A stretch of 35,298 bases of DNA from assembly GCA_024277995.1 (NCBI GenBank), contig JAJRUD010000206.1, positions 1-35,298 of the forward strand. The letters run 5' to 3'. Shown here in pieces: positions 14,753 through 22,840 of this stretch. Below the pieces are notes generated by a model. It did no database searches. It saw only the letters and a program-made list of their open reading frames with translations, and was not told the origin of the DNA. Position numbers and translations under genes: made by a program. Position 1 is the stretch's first letter. Every line of letters begins with the position of its first letter. Origin of the DNA: Chloroflexota bacterium. Lineage in GTDB: Bacteria; Chloroflexota; Anaerolineae; Anaerolineales; E44-bin32.

Positions 14753-16075
14753 ATGCATCTTCATTGCCTGGGGCTGAATCACCGCACAACACCCATCACG
14801 CTTCGCGAGCGCCTGGCGCTGGACTCCGCTCAGCGGCGTGCCATGTTGGCCCGCTGTGGCTGCAAGGTGCCGAACTCTTCGGGATCCCTCTCGGAGATTG
14901 TTGTGCTTTCTACCTGCAACCGGATCGAGCTCTACGTCCTCTCCCCCTCCGCCGACCCCAACCCGCTCAAGGACCTGTTGGCGGAGGCCAGTGACGTCCC
15001 GCGGCCCAAACTCTCCCCGCATCTGTATCACATGCTGGACCAGAATGCAGTCGACCACCTGCTGCGCGTGGCCGCCGGGTTGGATTCGATGGTGCTGGGG
15101 GAACCCCAGATCCTGGGCCAGGTGGCCGACGCCTACACAGAATCCCTGCGCCTGGGAGCCGTCGGCCCGGTCCTGTCACGCCTCTTTCAGACCGCAATCC
15201 ACGGCGGAAAGCGCGCCCGCCACGAGACGGCCATCGGCCGCAACCCCGCCACCATCAGCTCCGTGGCTGTGCACCTGATGGCCGAAGTCTTCGAAGATCT
15301 GGCGGGCGCCCACGTGGTGGTCATGGGCGCGGGCGAGATGGGGAAGCTCGCCGTGGAGGCGCTGCGCAAGCGCGGCGTCGCCGAGATCTGTGTCATCAAC
15401 CGCACTGTCGCCCGCGCCAGGGCCTTCGCCGATCGCTGGCAAGCCAGAGCGCGCCCTTTCGAGGCCCTGGACGAAGAGCTGCTATGGGCCGATATCCTCA
15501 TCACCTCCACCGGCGCCCCCCACCCGCTGCTCACCCGCCAGCGCGTGGCGCGGGCCATGCAAGGCCGTCAGAGCCGGCCCATGATCATCATGGACATCGC
15601 GCTGCCGCGTGACGTCGAACCCGAGGTGGCCTCCGTCCCCGGCGTGCAGCTCTACGACCTGGATGATCTCCAACATCGTCTGCACAAGACACTGGGAAGA
15701 CGGCAGAGCGAGGTGCCGCGCGTCGAGGCCATCCTGCAGCAGGAAAGCCAGAATTTCATGTCCTGGTTCGAAGCGCTGGACGTGCGTCCGTTGATCATCG
15801 CCTTGCAGCAGCAGGCCGAGCGGATTCGTCGCAAAGAGATGGAACGCACGCTGCGGCGGCTGCCAGACATCTCGCAAGAGCAGGTGCAACAAATCGAGAC
15901 CCTGACTCGTTCTCTAGTAAAGAAACTCCTCGGCCCTCCCACGGCCCGCCTGCGCGCCGAAGCGCTGAACGGCCACGGCGCTGAGTTCGCCATCGTGGCC
16001 CAGAAGCTCTTCGGGCTGGATGGCATCCCAGCTCGAGCGGACACCGAGAAGATCCACCCGTCGAGGAAAGCATGA
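14753..16075 (+). CDS. hemA: Glutamyl-tRNA reductase (HemA)
   Basis: First committed enzyme of the C5 pathway: NADPH-dependent reduction of glutamyl-tRNA(Glu) to glutamate-1-semialdehyde. The 440 residues contain catalytic Cys55 in LSTCNRIELY, the tRNA/substrate-binding GLDSMVLGEPQILGQV block, the NADPH-binding GAGEMGKLAVEAL motif and the C-terminal dimerisation helices (MERTLRRLPDISQEQVQQIE). Length and order are typical. ATG 14753 is chosen: AGGGG lies eight bases upstream and MHLHCLGLNHRTTP matches the family's first strand. The open frame extends upstream into the regulator gene without a better start. Transcription comes from the regulator gene's promoter. HemA and HemL (at the other end of the operon) pass the labile semialdehyde between them. 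Confidence 0.97.
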   Translation: MHLHCLGLNHRTTPITLRERLALDSAQRRAMLARCGCKVPNSSGSLSEIVVLSTCNRIELYVLSPSADPNPLKDLLAEASDVPRPKLSPHLYHMLDQNAVDHLLRVAAGLDSMVLGEPQILGQVADAYTESLRLGAVGPVLSRLFQTAIHGGKRARHETAIGRNPATISSVAVHLMAEVFEDLAGAHVVVMGAGEMGKLAVEALRKRGVAEICVINRTVARARAFADRWQARARPFEALDEELLWADILITSTGAPHPLLTRQRVARAMQGRQSRPMIIMDIALPRDVEPEVASVPGVQLYDLDDLQHRLHKTLGRRQSEVPRVEAILQQESQNFMSWFEALDVRPLIIALQQQAERIRRKEMERTLRRLPDISQEQVQQIETLTRSLVKKLLGPPTARLRAEALNGHGAEFAIVAQKLFGLDGIPARADTEKIHPSRKA

Positions 16076-16998
16076 GCCAACACCACCCCCTGCTCCCCGT
16101 GATTCTGGCCACCCGCCCCTCGAGACTGGCGCGCTGGCAGACGCAACAGGTGCAGCAAGCTCTGGCACGCGCCTTCCCCGAACGCAGTTTCCAGGTGAGC
16201 ATCTACACCACCGAAGGCGACCGGCGCCTCGACCGCCCCCTGCCGGAGATCGGCGGCAAGGGACTCTTCACGCAGGAGCTGGAGGCGGCCCTCAGGTCCG
16301 GCGATGTCGACATGGCCGTCCACTCCCTGAAGGACCTGCCGCTGGAATCCCCGCCCGGCCTGGTCCTGGCCGCCGTCCTGCTGCGCGCCGACCCGCGCGA
16401 CGCGCTCATCAGCCGTGAGGGACAGACGCTCGCCGAACTCCCTGCGGGCGCCGTGGTGGGCTCTTCCAGCCCCCGGCGCCGGGCGCAATTGCTCGCCCTG
16501 CGCCCCGATCTGGAGGTGCGCTCCCTGCGGGGCAACGTGGAGACCCGCGTCGCCAAGGTGCAGCGCGGCGACTATGATGCCGCGCTGCTGGCCGCGGCCG
16601 GATTGGAGCGCATCGGCCTGGAGGCCCACATCGCCGAGCGATTGCCTCTCTCCGCCATGCTGCCGGCACCCGGCCAGGGGGCTCTGGCCGTCCAATGCCG
16701 GGCCGGGGACGAAGCGGTCATCTCCATGCTGCGCGCGCTCGAGCAGCGCGAGGTGCGATTGGCCGTGGAAGCCGAGCGCGCCTTTCTGGGCGGCCTGGGA
16801 GGCGGCTGCTCCGCTCCGGTCGGCGCACACGCTGAGGTGGTCGACGGCCAGTGCACGCTGCAGGCCGTCGTCGCCGCGCCCGACGGAAGCCGCATCATCC
16901 GCGTCAGCGGCCAGGGCGACGACCCTGCTGCCCTCGGCCGGCGGCTGGCCAGGCAGGCCCTGGAGCTGGGTGCCGAGGAGTATGTACCCCATGAATAG
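16072..16998 (+). CDS. hemC: Hydroxymethylbilane synthase (HemC)
   Basis: Porphobilinogen deaminase joins four porphobilinogen units into the linear tetrapyrrole hydroxymethylbilane. The 308-residue sequence shows ATRPSRLARWQTQQV near the start, IGGKGLFTQELEAAL, VHSLKDLP with the catalytic Asp region and GSSSPRRRAQLLALRPD with substrate-binding arginines. RGNVETR and LPAPGQGALAVQCR follow. Cys246 in LGGGCSAPVGAHA should carry the dipyrromethane cofactor. The ATG overlaps the hemA stop by ATGA, indicating translational coupling. The product is unstable and is used by HemD, encoded next. Confidence 0.97.
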   Translation: MSQHHPLLPVILATRPSRLARWQTQQVQQALARAFPERSFQVSIYTTEGDRRLDRPLPEIGGKGLFTQELEAALRSGDVDMAVHSLKDLPLESPPGLVLAAVLLRADPRDALISREGQTLAELPAGAVVGSSSPRRRAQLLALRPDLEVRSLRGNVETRVAKVQRGDYDAALLAAAGLERIGLEAHIAERLPLSAMLPAPGQGALAVQCRAGDEAVISMLRALEQREVRLAVEAERAFLGGLGGGCSAPVGAHAEVVDGQCTLQAVVAAPDGSRIIRVSGQGDDPAALGRRLARQALELGAEEYVPHE

Positions 16999-17779
16999 TC
17001 CACTGCCGCTGGAGGGCCTGCGCGTGGTGGTCACGCGCCCCAAGGTGCGTGCCGCGGAACTCGTCGCCGGCCTGCGCGCCCGCGGCGCCACGCCCATCCT
17101 CTTCCCCGCCATCGAGATCACCCCCACTAAGGATCTGGAACGCCTGGACCAGGCCCTGGCGGAGTTGCCTGCTTACCAGTGGCTGGTCTTCACCAGCGTC
17201 AACTCCGTGGCGCTCACCTGGCAGCGCATGGCGGCCATCGACCTCGATCCGCAGTCCCACCCCTCATTGCGCGTCGCAGCCATCGGCCCGGCCACGGCCG
17301 CCGCGCTGCGGGAGCGCGGCGTCGAGCCAGATTTCGTCCCTCAGGTCTTCATTGGCGAAAGTGTCGGCCGCGAGCTGCCAGATGCCGCCGGCGCCAGGGT
17401 GCTGCTGCCGCGCGCCGCGGGGGCCCGCCCGGCGCTGCCGCGCATCCTGCGCGCCCGCGGCGCGACGGTTGACGAGATCCCCATCTACCGCGCCGTCGCG
17501 GCAACGCCGAGGCCCGAGTCGCTCGACGACCTGCGACAGGGCGTCGCTGCCCTCACCTTCACCAGCCCCTCCACCGTGCAGCACTTCGTCTTCATCCTGC
17601 GCCACGCGGGCCTGGACCCGCTCGCCCTGCCGGGCGATCCGGTCGTGGCCTGCATCGGGCCGGTGACGACCGCCGCCGCTCAGGGCCACGGCTATCGCGG
17701 CATCATCGAGGCCGAACAGTACACGGCCGAGGGACTGCTGCGGTTGCTGGAAGAGCACTTCACGGAGCACGTCTCATGA
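16991..17779 (+). CDS. hemD: Uroporphyrinogen-III synthase (HemD)
   Basis: Closes hydroxymethylbilane to uroporphyrinogen III with inversion of ring D. The 262-residue length is normal. HemD sequences are variable, but the pattern is clear: [20 protein letters not shown] at the N-terminus, [32 protein letters not shown], and in the second lobe [14 protein letters not shown] and [23 protein letters not shown] 16991 lies inside the hemC end (8-base overlap), with GAGGAG upstream. It overlaps hemB by ATGA. The alternative of a fused methyltransferase-HemD is excluded because only the HemD domain is present. Confidence 0.93.
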   Translation: MNSPLPLEGLRVVVTRPKVRAAELVAGLRARGATPILFPAIEITPTKDLERLDQALAELPAYQWLVFTSVNSVALTWQRMAAIDLDPQSHPSLRVAAIGPATAAALRERGVEPDFVPQVFIGESVGRELPDAAGARVLLPRAAGARPALPRILRARGATVDEIPIYRAVAATPRPESLDDLRQGVAALTFTSPSTVQHFVFILRHAGLDPLALPGDPVVACIGPVTTAAAQGHGYRGIIEAEQYTAEGLLRLLEEHFTEHVS

Positions 17780-18831
17780 GCATCACCCGCGAAACCCCCA
17801 CTCCATCGATAGACCCCGCACGGCGCCCGCGGCGCCTGCGCCTGTCGCGCGGCCTGCGCCGCATGGTGCGTGAGACGTGGCTCACGCCGGCCGACCTCAT
17901 CCTGCCTCTCTTCGTGCGCCATGGGGAGAACCTGCGTCGCGAGATCCCCTCCATGCCCGGCGTCTTCCAGTATTCCGCCGATCGCCTGCCAGCCGAGGCC
18001 AGGTCCATCGCCGAGCTGGGCATCCCGGCCGTCATTCTCTTCGGCCTCCCGGCCGAAAAAGACCCCCTCGGCCGGGAGAACTTCGACCCGCAGGGCATCG
18101 TCCAGCAGGCGATCCGCGCCATCAAGAAGGCCGCCCCCGAATTGGTCGTCATCACCGACGTATGTCTTTGCGAGTACACCGACCACGGTCACTGCGGGCT
18201 GATCAACCAGGGCGCCCCTCCGCCCCACCCCCACCTGCCGCAGGGCTACGTGCTCAACGACGAGACGCTGGAGATCCTGGGAAGGGTGGCCGTATCCCAC
18301 GCCGAGGCCGGCGCCGACATTGTGGCGCCCAGCGGCATGCTGGACGGCATGGTGGGCGCCATCCGCCGGGCGCTGGACGCGGCCGACTTCCACCACATCG
18401 CCATCCTCTCCTACGCCGTCAAGTACGCCTCCGCCTTCTACGGTCCCTTCCGCGACGCAGCCGAATCCCCGCCCCGTTTCGGCGACCGGCGGTCGCACCA
18501 GATGGACCCCGCCAACGCTCGCGAGGCCCTGCTCGAGGCGGATCTGGACGTCGCCCAGGGCGCCGACCTGCTGATGGTCAAGCCCGCCCTGCCCTATCTG
18601 GACGTCATCCAGAGCGTGCGTCAGCGCCATCCCGAGATCCCGCTGGCCGCCTACAACGTCAGCGGGGAATACGCCATGCTGAAGGCTGCGGCCGAGAAAG
18701 GATGGCTCGACGAGCGCCGCACAGTCCTGGAACTGCTGACCGGCATCAAGCGCGCCGGCGCCGACCTGATCATCACCTATCACGCCCGGGACGCCGCCGC
18801 CTGGCTCCTGGAGGGGGCACGACCGAAGTAA
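17776..18831 (+). CDS. hemB: Delta-aminolevulinic acid dehydratase (HemB)
   Basis: Porphobilinogen synthase condenses two 5-aminolevulinate molecules. The 351-residue sequence has the two Schiff-base lysines, K216 in [17 protein letters not shown] and K269 in [14 protein letters not shown]. The metal site is the cysteine-rich [14 protein letters not shown] (C130, C132, C140), so this is the zinc-dependent class. The C-terminal block [13 protein letters not shown] is present. It overlaps hemD by ATGA and abuts the radical SAM gene (TAATG). In pathway order HemB acts before HemC, so gene order does not follow reaction order. Confidence 0.97.
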   Translation: MSITRETPTPSIDPARRPRRLRLSRGLRRMVRETWLTPADLILPLFVRHGENLRREIPSMPGVFQYSADRLPAEARSIAELGIPAVILFGLPAEKDPLGRENFDPQGIVQQAIRAIKKAAPELVVITDVCLCEYTDHGHCGLINQGAPPPHPHLPQGYVLNDETLEILGRVAVSHAEAGADIVAPSGMLDGMVGAIRRALDAADFHHIAILSYAVKYASAFYGPFRDAAESPPRFGDRRSHQMDPANAREALLEADLDVAQGADLLMVKPALPYLDVIQSVRQRHPEIPLAAYNVSGEYAMLKAAAEKGWLDERRTVLELLTGIKRAGADLIITYHARDAAAWLLEGARPK

Positions 18832-18863
18832 TGCACGCAAAGCCACCATACTGCGAGGAAGCC

Positions 18864-20027
18864 ATGCCCTACGACACGTTGAGCCCGAGAGCCGCGGGGG
18901 AGCGCAAATTGCACGACCACCACATGCAGGGCGCCGATTTCGACCAGGCTCCCTTCACCATTGCCTGGGAGGTGACCCGGGCCTGCGCCTTCGCCTGCGT
19001 CCATTGCCGGGCCGACGCGCAGCGCAGGCGTGATCCGCGCGAGCTCACCACCGGGGAAGCCTTCCGTCTCATTGAGCGCTTCAAAGATTTCGGCAACCCC
19101 ATCCTGATCTTCACCGGCGGCGATCCCATGATGCGGCGCGATCTCTTCGACCTGATCGCCTACGCCAGCGAGGTGGGCCTGCGCTGCTCCCTCACGCCCA
19201 CCGCCACCGCCCTGCCCACCGAGGCCCGCCTCCACAAAGCGAAAGCCGCCGGCATCCGGCGCATCGCCCTCAGTCTGGACGCCCCTTCCCCGCAGGTGCA
19301 CGACGGCTTCCGTCAGGTGGAGGGCTCCTGGGAACGGACCATGCGCATCCTGCACAACGCCCACGCCGTCGGCCTGAGCGCCCAGGTGAACACCACCGTC
19401 ACCCGGCACAACATCGACCTGCTCCCGGAGATGGTGCACTTCATCCAGGAGGTGGGCGCCGTGCAGTGGTCGGTCTTCTTCCTGGTGCCCACCGGCCGCG
19501 CCCAGGCGGCGCACATGATCTCACCGCAGGAACACGAGCTGCTCTTCCATTGGCTGTACGACCTCTCGAAGGAGGCCCCCTTCGACATCAAGGCCACCGC
19601 CGCCCCCATGTACCGGCGCGTGGCTGTCGAGCGCCGCAAGGCCGAAGTGCCGGCCGGCAGCGAGGTGACCTTTCAGGGAGCGGGATTCCAATACGCCGAC
19701 GGATTGGACCGCCCCGTCAAGGGCGTCAACGACGGCAAAGGGTTCCTCTTCATCTCCCACCTGGGGGAGATCATGCCCTCCGGCTTCCTGCCGCTGGCGG
19801 CCGGCAACGTGCGCGAGCACGACGTGGTCCAGGTCTATCGCCTACACCCGCTCTTCCGCGACCTGCGCGACCCGAGCAAACTGAAAGGGAAATGCGGCAT
19901 CTGTGTCTATCGCGAGCTGTGTGGTGGTCAGCGCGGGCGCGCCTACGGCGTCACCGGCGACTATCTGGCCCCGGACCCGGCCTGCGCCTATCTCCCTGAG
20001 GCCGTGGCAGACGAGGTGATTTCATGA
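18864..20027 (+). CDS. Radical SAM/SPASM protein, TIGR04053/AhbD-like
   Basis: A 387-residue radical SAM enzyme. The SAM-binding [4Fe-4S] site is C41-x3-C45-x2-C48 (ACAFACVHC), followed by FTGGDPMMRRDLF (GGE-like motif), a LSLDAP strand and a C-terminal SPASM-like cysteine cluster (CGICVYRELCGGQRG and a last Cys in DPACAYLP) for an auxiliary cluster. This matches the TIGR04053 group, related to AhbC/AhbD/NirJ, enzymes that remove acetate or decarboxylate side chains on heme or siroheme precursors. Lying between hemB and hemE, it could do a late heme step such as propionate decarboxylation (inference). ATG 18864 has GAGGAA upstream and is preferred to ATG 18831, which overlaps the hemB stop. 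It overlaps hemE by ATGA. Confidence 0.88.
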   Translation: MPYDTLSPRAAGERKLHDHHMQGADFDQAPFTIAWEVTRACAFACVHCRADAQRRRDPRELTTGEAFRLIERFKDFGNPILIFTGGDPMMRRDLFDLIAYASEVGLRCSLTPTATALPTEARLHKAKAAGIRRIALSLDAPSPQVHDGFRQVEGSWERTMRILHNAHAVGLSAQVNTTVTRHNIDLLPEMVHFIQEVGAVQWSVFFLVPTGRAQAAHMISPQEHELLFHWLYDLSKEAPFDIKATAAPMYRRVAVERRKAEVPAGSEVTFQGAGFQYADGLDRPVKGVNDGKGFLFISHLGEIMPSGFLPLAAGNVREHDVVQVYRLHPLFRDLRDPSKLKGKCGICVYRELCGGQRGRAYGVTGDYLAPDPACAYLPEAVADEVIS

Positions 20028-21160
20028 CGCCGCAACGCACCCCTCCAACCCACCTGATAGACGGCGAAGAAAGCACTCGCCCGGAGGGCCCGGATCCCCG
20101 GCCCGAACCCACCTCGCGCTTCCTGCGCGCCTGCCGGCGCCTGCCAGTCGACCGTATACCCGTGTGGTTGATGCGCCAGGCCGGCCGCTATATGTCGGAG
20201 TACCGCGCCCTGCGCGCCCGGTACTCGCTGCTCGAGATCTGCGCCGAGCCGGAGCTGGCGGCCGAGGTCACCCTGCAGCCGGTGCAGGCCCTGGGCGTCG
20301 ACGCAGCCATCCTCTTTGCCGACATCCTGCTGCCCCTGATCCCCATGGGCGCAGACCTGGCTTTCGTCAAAGGGGAGGGGCCGATCATCTACAATCCGGT
20401 CCGCTCCGCCGGTGACGTCCTGCGCCTGCGGCGCATCGACCCGGAGATTGAGCTGCCTTCCGTCCCAGAGACCATCCGCCTGCTGCGCAAAGAACTGCCG
20501 CCGGAGGTACCCCTCATCGGCTTCGCTGGGGGACCCTTCACCGTGGCTTCGTACCTGGTCGAGGGCGGCCCCACGCGGCACTTCCGAACGGTCAAGGGCC
20601 TGATGTACGAACAGCCCTGGACGTGGCATCGGCTGATGCAGCTCCTGCGCGATATCATCCTGGACTACCTGACGGAGCAGGCCCGAGCGGGGGCGCAGGC
20701 TCTGCAGATCTTCGATAGCTGGGTCGGCGCTCTCAGCCCGGAGGATTACCAGGAGTACGTGCAGCCCCATACCGCCTACCTGATGCGCGGCCTGCGGAAA
20801 ACCGGCGTGCCGGTGATCCATTTCGGCACGGGTACCGCCACACTGCTCGATCTGATGGTTGAAGCCGGCGGAGACGTGCTGGGCCTGGACTGGCGAGTGC
20901 CACTGGACCAGGCCAGGCGGCGCTTTGGCTCGCGCGTCGCCCTGCAGGGCAACCTGGATCCGATCGCCCTCTTCGCCCCCCGCGAGGAGCTGGAGCGCCA
21001 GGTGATGCGCGTGCTGCACCAGGCAGGGCCGGAGCCGGGCTACATCTTCAACCTGGGGCATGGCATTCTGCCGGAAACCCCTGTCGATAACGTGCGCGCC
21101 GTCGTGGAGATGGTCCACACCTACCGGCCGCAAGACGAACAGGAGGCCGGGGATGAGTGA
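20024..21160 (+). CDS. hemE: Uroporphyrinogen decarboxylase (HemE)
   Basis: Decarboxylates the four acetate groups of uroporphyrinogen III to give coproporphyrinogen III. The 378 residues include the substrate-binding RQAGRYM at 51-57, FADILLPL with the catalytic Asp, GFAGGPFTVASYLVEG, IFDSWVGALSPEDYQEYV, and the final NLGHGILPETPVDNVRAVVE. An N-terminal tail of about 30 residues rich in Pro, Glu and Arg is longer than in E. coli. ATG overlaps the radical SAM stop. The stop overlaps the start of the hemH remnant (ATGAGTGA), a sign of past or present coupling. Confidence 0.97.
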   Translation: MTPQRTPPTHLIDGEESTRPEGPDPRPEPTSRFLRACRRLPVDRIPVWLMRQAGRYMSEYRALRARYSLLEICAEPELAAEVTLQPVQALGVDAAILFADILLPLIPMGADLAFVKGEGPIIYNPVRSAGDVLRLRRIDPEIELPSVPETIRLLRKELPPEVPLIGFAGGPFTVASYLVEGGPTRHFRTVKGLMYEQPWTWHRLMQLLRDIILDYLTEQARAGAQALQIFDSWVGALSPEDYQEYVQPHTAYLMRGLRKTGVPVIHFGTGTATLLDLMVEAGGDVLGLDWRVPLDQARRRFGSRVALQGNLDPIALFAPREELERQVMRVLHQAGPEPGYIFNLGHGILPETPVDNVRAVVEMVHTYRPQDEQEAGDE

Positions 21161-21380
21161 GCCATCGATCTACACGGGCGCCGCTCCGGCGGGGGAGCCG
21201 CGGCCCGGCGCGGCGAGCCCACCCGCGCCCATCTTCTGTGCCTTTCCCCTGGTTCCCGTCGGCTTTCTCAGCGAGCACGCCCAGGTCCTGCACGACGTTG
21301 ACACGGCACAGCGCCGCCGTGCGGATGCGGCCGGCGGCCTAGCGGGGCACGCCGCGCCAGACCGGAGAGGGCAGCCATGA
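21153..21380 (+). pseudogene. hemH: Internally deleted ferrochelatase (hemH) remnant
   Basis: A 75-codon frame fills the space between hemE and hemY. Its ATG overlaps the hemE stop and its stop overlaps the hemY ATG, as for a normal operon gene. Residues about 33-50 (PLVPVGFLSEHAQVLHDVD) match the C-terminal ferrochelatase block P-x-G-F-x-x-x-H-x-E-x-L-x-x-x-D, which carries the active-site His and Glu. Here the His is kept but the Glu is Gln. The rest of ferrochelatase, normally over 300 residues including the N-terminal His site, is absent. So it is best read as a gene with a large internal deletion that kept its ends and frame. An assembly collapse or a new small protein are alternatives. 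It cannot insert iron on its own. Confidence 0.7.
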
Positions 21381-22840
21381 GCGCCCCAGCGCACGTTGTG
21401 GTCGTCGGAGGCGGCATCGCCGGCCTGACGGCAGCCTACACCCTGCAAAAGGACGCTCGTGCCCAGGGTCTGCCGCTGCGGATCACACTGCTGGAGGAGC
21501 GCGATCGCTGGGGCGGCAAGATCCTGACCGAGCGTGTCGACGGCTTCGTCATCGAGGGCGGCCCCGACACCTTCGTCTCCACCAAGCCCTGGGCCCTGGC
21601 GCTGTGCCGCGAACTCGGTCTTGAGGGACGCCTGGAGGGGACAGACCCTCAGCGGCGGAAGGTATTCGTGGTGCAGCGTGGGCGGCTGGTGCCCATGCCC
21701 GAGGGGCTGGCGATGATGGTGCCCGCACGGGTTGGCCCCATGCTGCGCACGCGCCTGCTCTCACCGCCGGCCAAGGCGCGCATGGCCCTGGAGCTCTTCC
21801 TGCCTCCGCGCAGGCAGGTTGGCGACGAGAGCCTGGGGGCCTTCATCACCCGCCGCTTCGGTCGCCAGCTCTATGAACGGCTGGTGGAACCCCTGATGAG
21901 CGGCATCTACGCCGGCGACGGCGATCGCCTGAGCCTGCAGTCCACCTTCCCCTACCTGCGGAGCTGGGAGCTGGAGCACGGCAGCGTGGCGCGCGGCGCT
22001 CTGGCCATCAGCCGCAGGCGTACCGCCCCCGCCAAGGACAACGGCCGCCCTTCCTCCGTGTTTCTGACGCCGCGCTCGGGTCTGCAGGAGATCGTGGAAG
22101 CGCTGTTGAGCCGCCTGGAGGGGGCCGACTTGCGCCTGGCGGTCGCCGCGCGGCGGGTGCTGGCTGACAGGCTCGGCTACCGCGTTGAGACCACGCGCGG
22201 CGAAGTGCTCCTGGCCGACGCCGTCGTGGTGGCTGCGCCGGCCTTCGCCGGCGCGCGGCTGCTGCGCGACCTGGACAGCGAGCTCGCCACCTTATTGGAG
22301 GGCATCGAGTACGCCTCCACTGCCACCGTCAGCCTCGCCTACCGCCAGGCCGACCTGCCGCGGCCCTTGGACGGCCACGGCTACGTCATACCGCGCGTCG
22401 AGGGCGGCGCCGCCCTGGCCTGCACCTGGACCTCCTCCAAGTTCCCCCACCGGGCGCCGCAGGGCTACGCCCTGATCCGCGTCTTTCTGGGGCGCGCCGG
22501 CCAGTCCTTGGACCTTTCCACCCCCAACGCCAAACTGGTGTCCATGGCCCAGGAGGAACTGCGCCTCCGGCTGGGCATCGTCGCCAGGCCCATTCTGGTG
22601 CGGGCCAGCCGCTGGCCGCGGGCCATGCCCCAGTACAACCTGGGCCATCCGCAGCGTCTGGCGGCCATCGAACAGCGGCTGGCGCTGCATCAGGGGCTCG
22701 CCCTTGCCGGTGCGGCGCTGCGCGGCGTGGGCATCCCCGACTGCATCCACAGCGGCCAACTGGCCGCAAAGCGCGTCCTGGAAAACCTGTCTCACGTGCG
22801 GCACGACTTGCACCCCATGGATGAGGTTACGACACTATGA
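21377..22840 (+). CDS. hemY: Protoporphyrinogen/coproporphyrinogen oxidase (HemY type)
   Basis: FAD-dependent six-electron porphyrinogen oxidase, 487 residues. The dinucleotide-binding GGGIAG is at 11-16, followed by the acidic end of the second strand (LLEERDRWGGK) and ERVDGFVIEGGPDTFVSTKP, a HemY signature. Further typical blocks are FGRQLYERLVEPLMSGIYAG and, at the C-terminus, GLALAGAALRGVGIPDCIHS, the FAD-binding end. Depending on the substrate it acts as protoporphyrinogen IX oxidase (classical route) or coproporphyrinogen III oxidase (coproporphyrin route). Because no HemN is present here, the latter is possible. The ATG overlaps the hemH-remnant stop, and the stop overlaps the hemL ATG. 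Many genomes label the same gene hemG. Confidence 0.95.
   Translation: MSAPAHVVVVGGGIAGLTAAYTLQKDARAQGLPLRITLLEERDRWGGKILTERVDGFVIEGGPDTFVSTKPWALALCRELGLEGRLEGTDPQRRKVFVVQRGRLVPMPEGLAMMVPARVGPMLRTRLLSPPAKARMALELFLPPRRQVGDESLGAFITRRFGRQLYERLVEPLMSGIYAGDGDRLSLQSTFPYLRSWELEHGSVARGALAISRRRTAPAKDNGRPSSVFLTPRSGLQEIVEALLSRLEGADLRLAVAARRVLADRLGYRVETTRGEVLLADAVVVAAPAFAGARLLRDLDSELATLLEGIEYASTATVSLAYRQADLPRPLDGHGYVIPRVEGGAALACTWTSSKFPHRAPQGYALIRVFLGRAGQSLDLSTPNAKLVSMAQEELRLRLGIVARPILVRASRWPRAMPQYNLGHPQRLAAIEQRLALHQGLALAGAALRGVGIPDCIHSGQLAAKRVLENLSHVRHDLHPMDEVTTL

Noticed and set aside
14720-14753. Attenuator or leader peptide before hemA
   Set aside because: Only 11 bases separate the regulator stop and the hemA start; no hairpin.
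15652-17127. Minus-strand frame of 491 codons across hemA-hemC
   Set aside because: Antisense shadow of certain heme genes.
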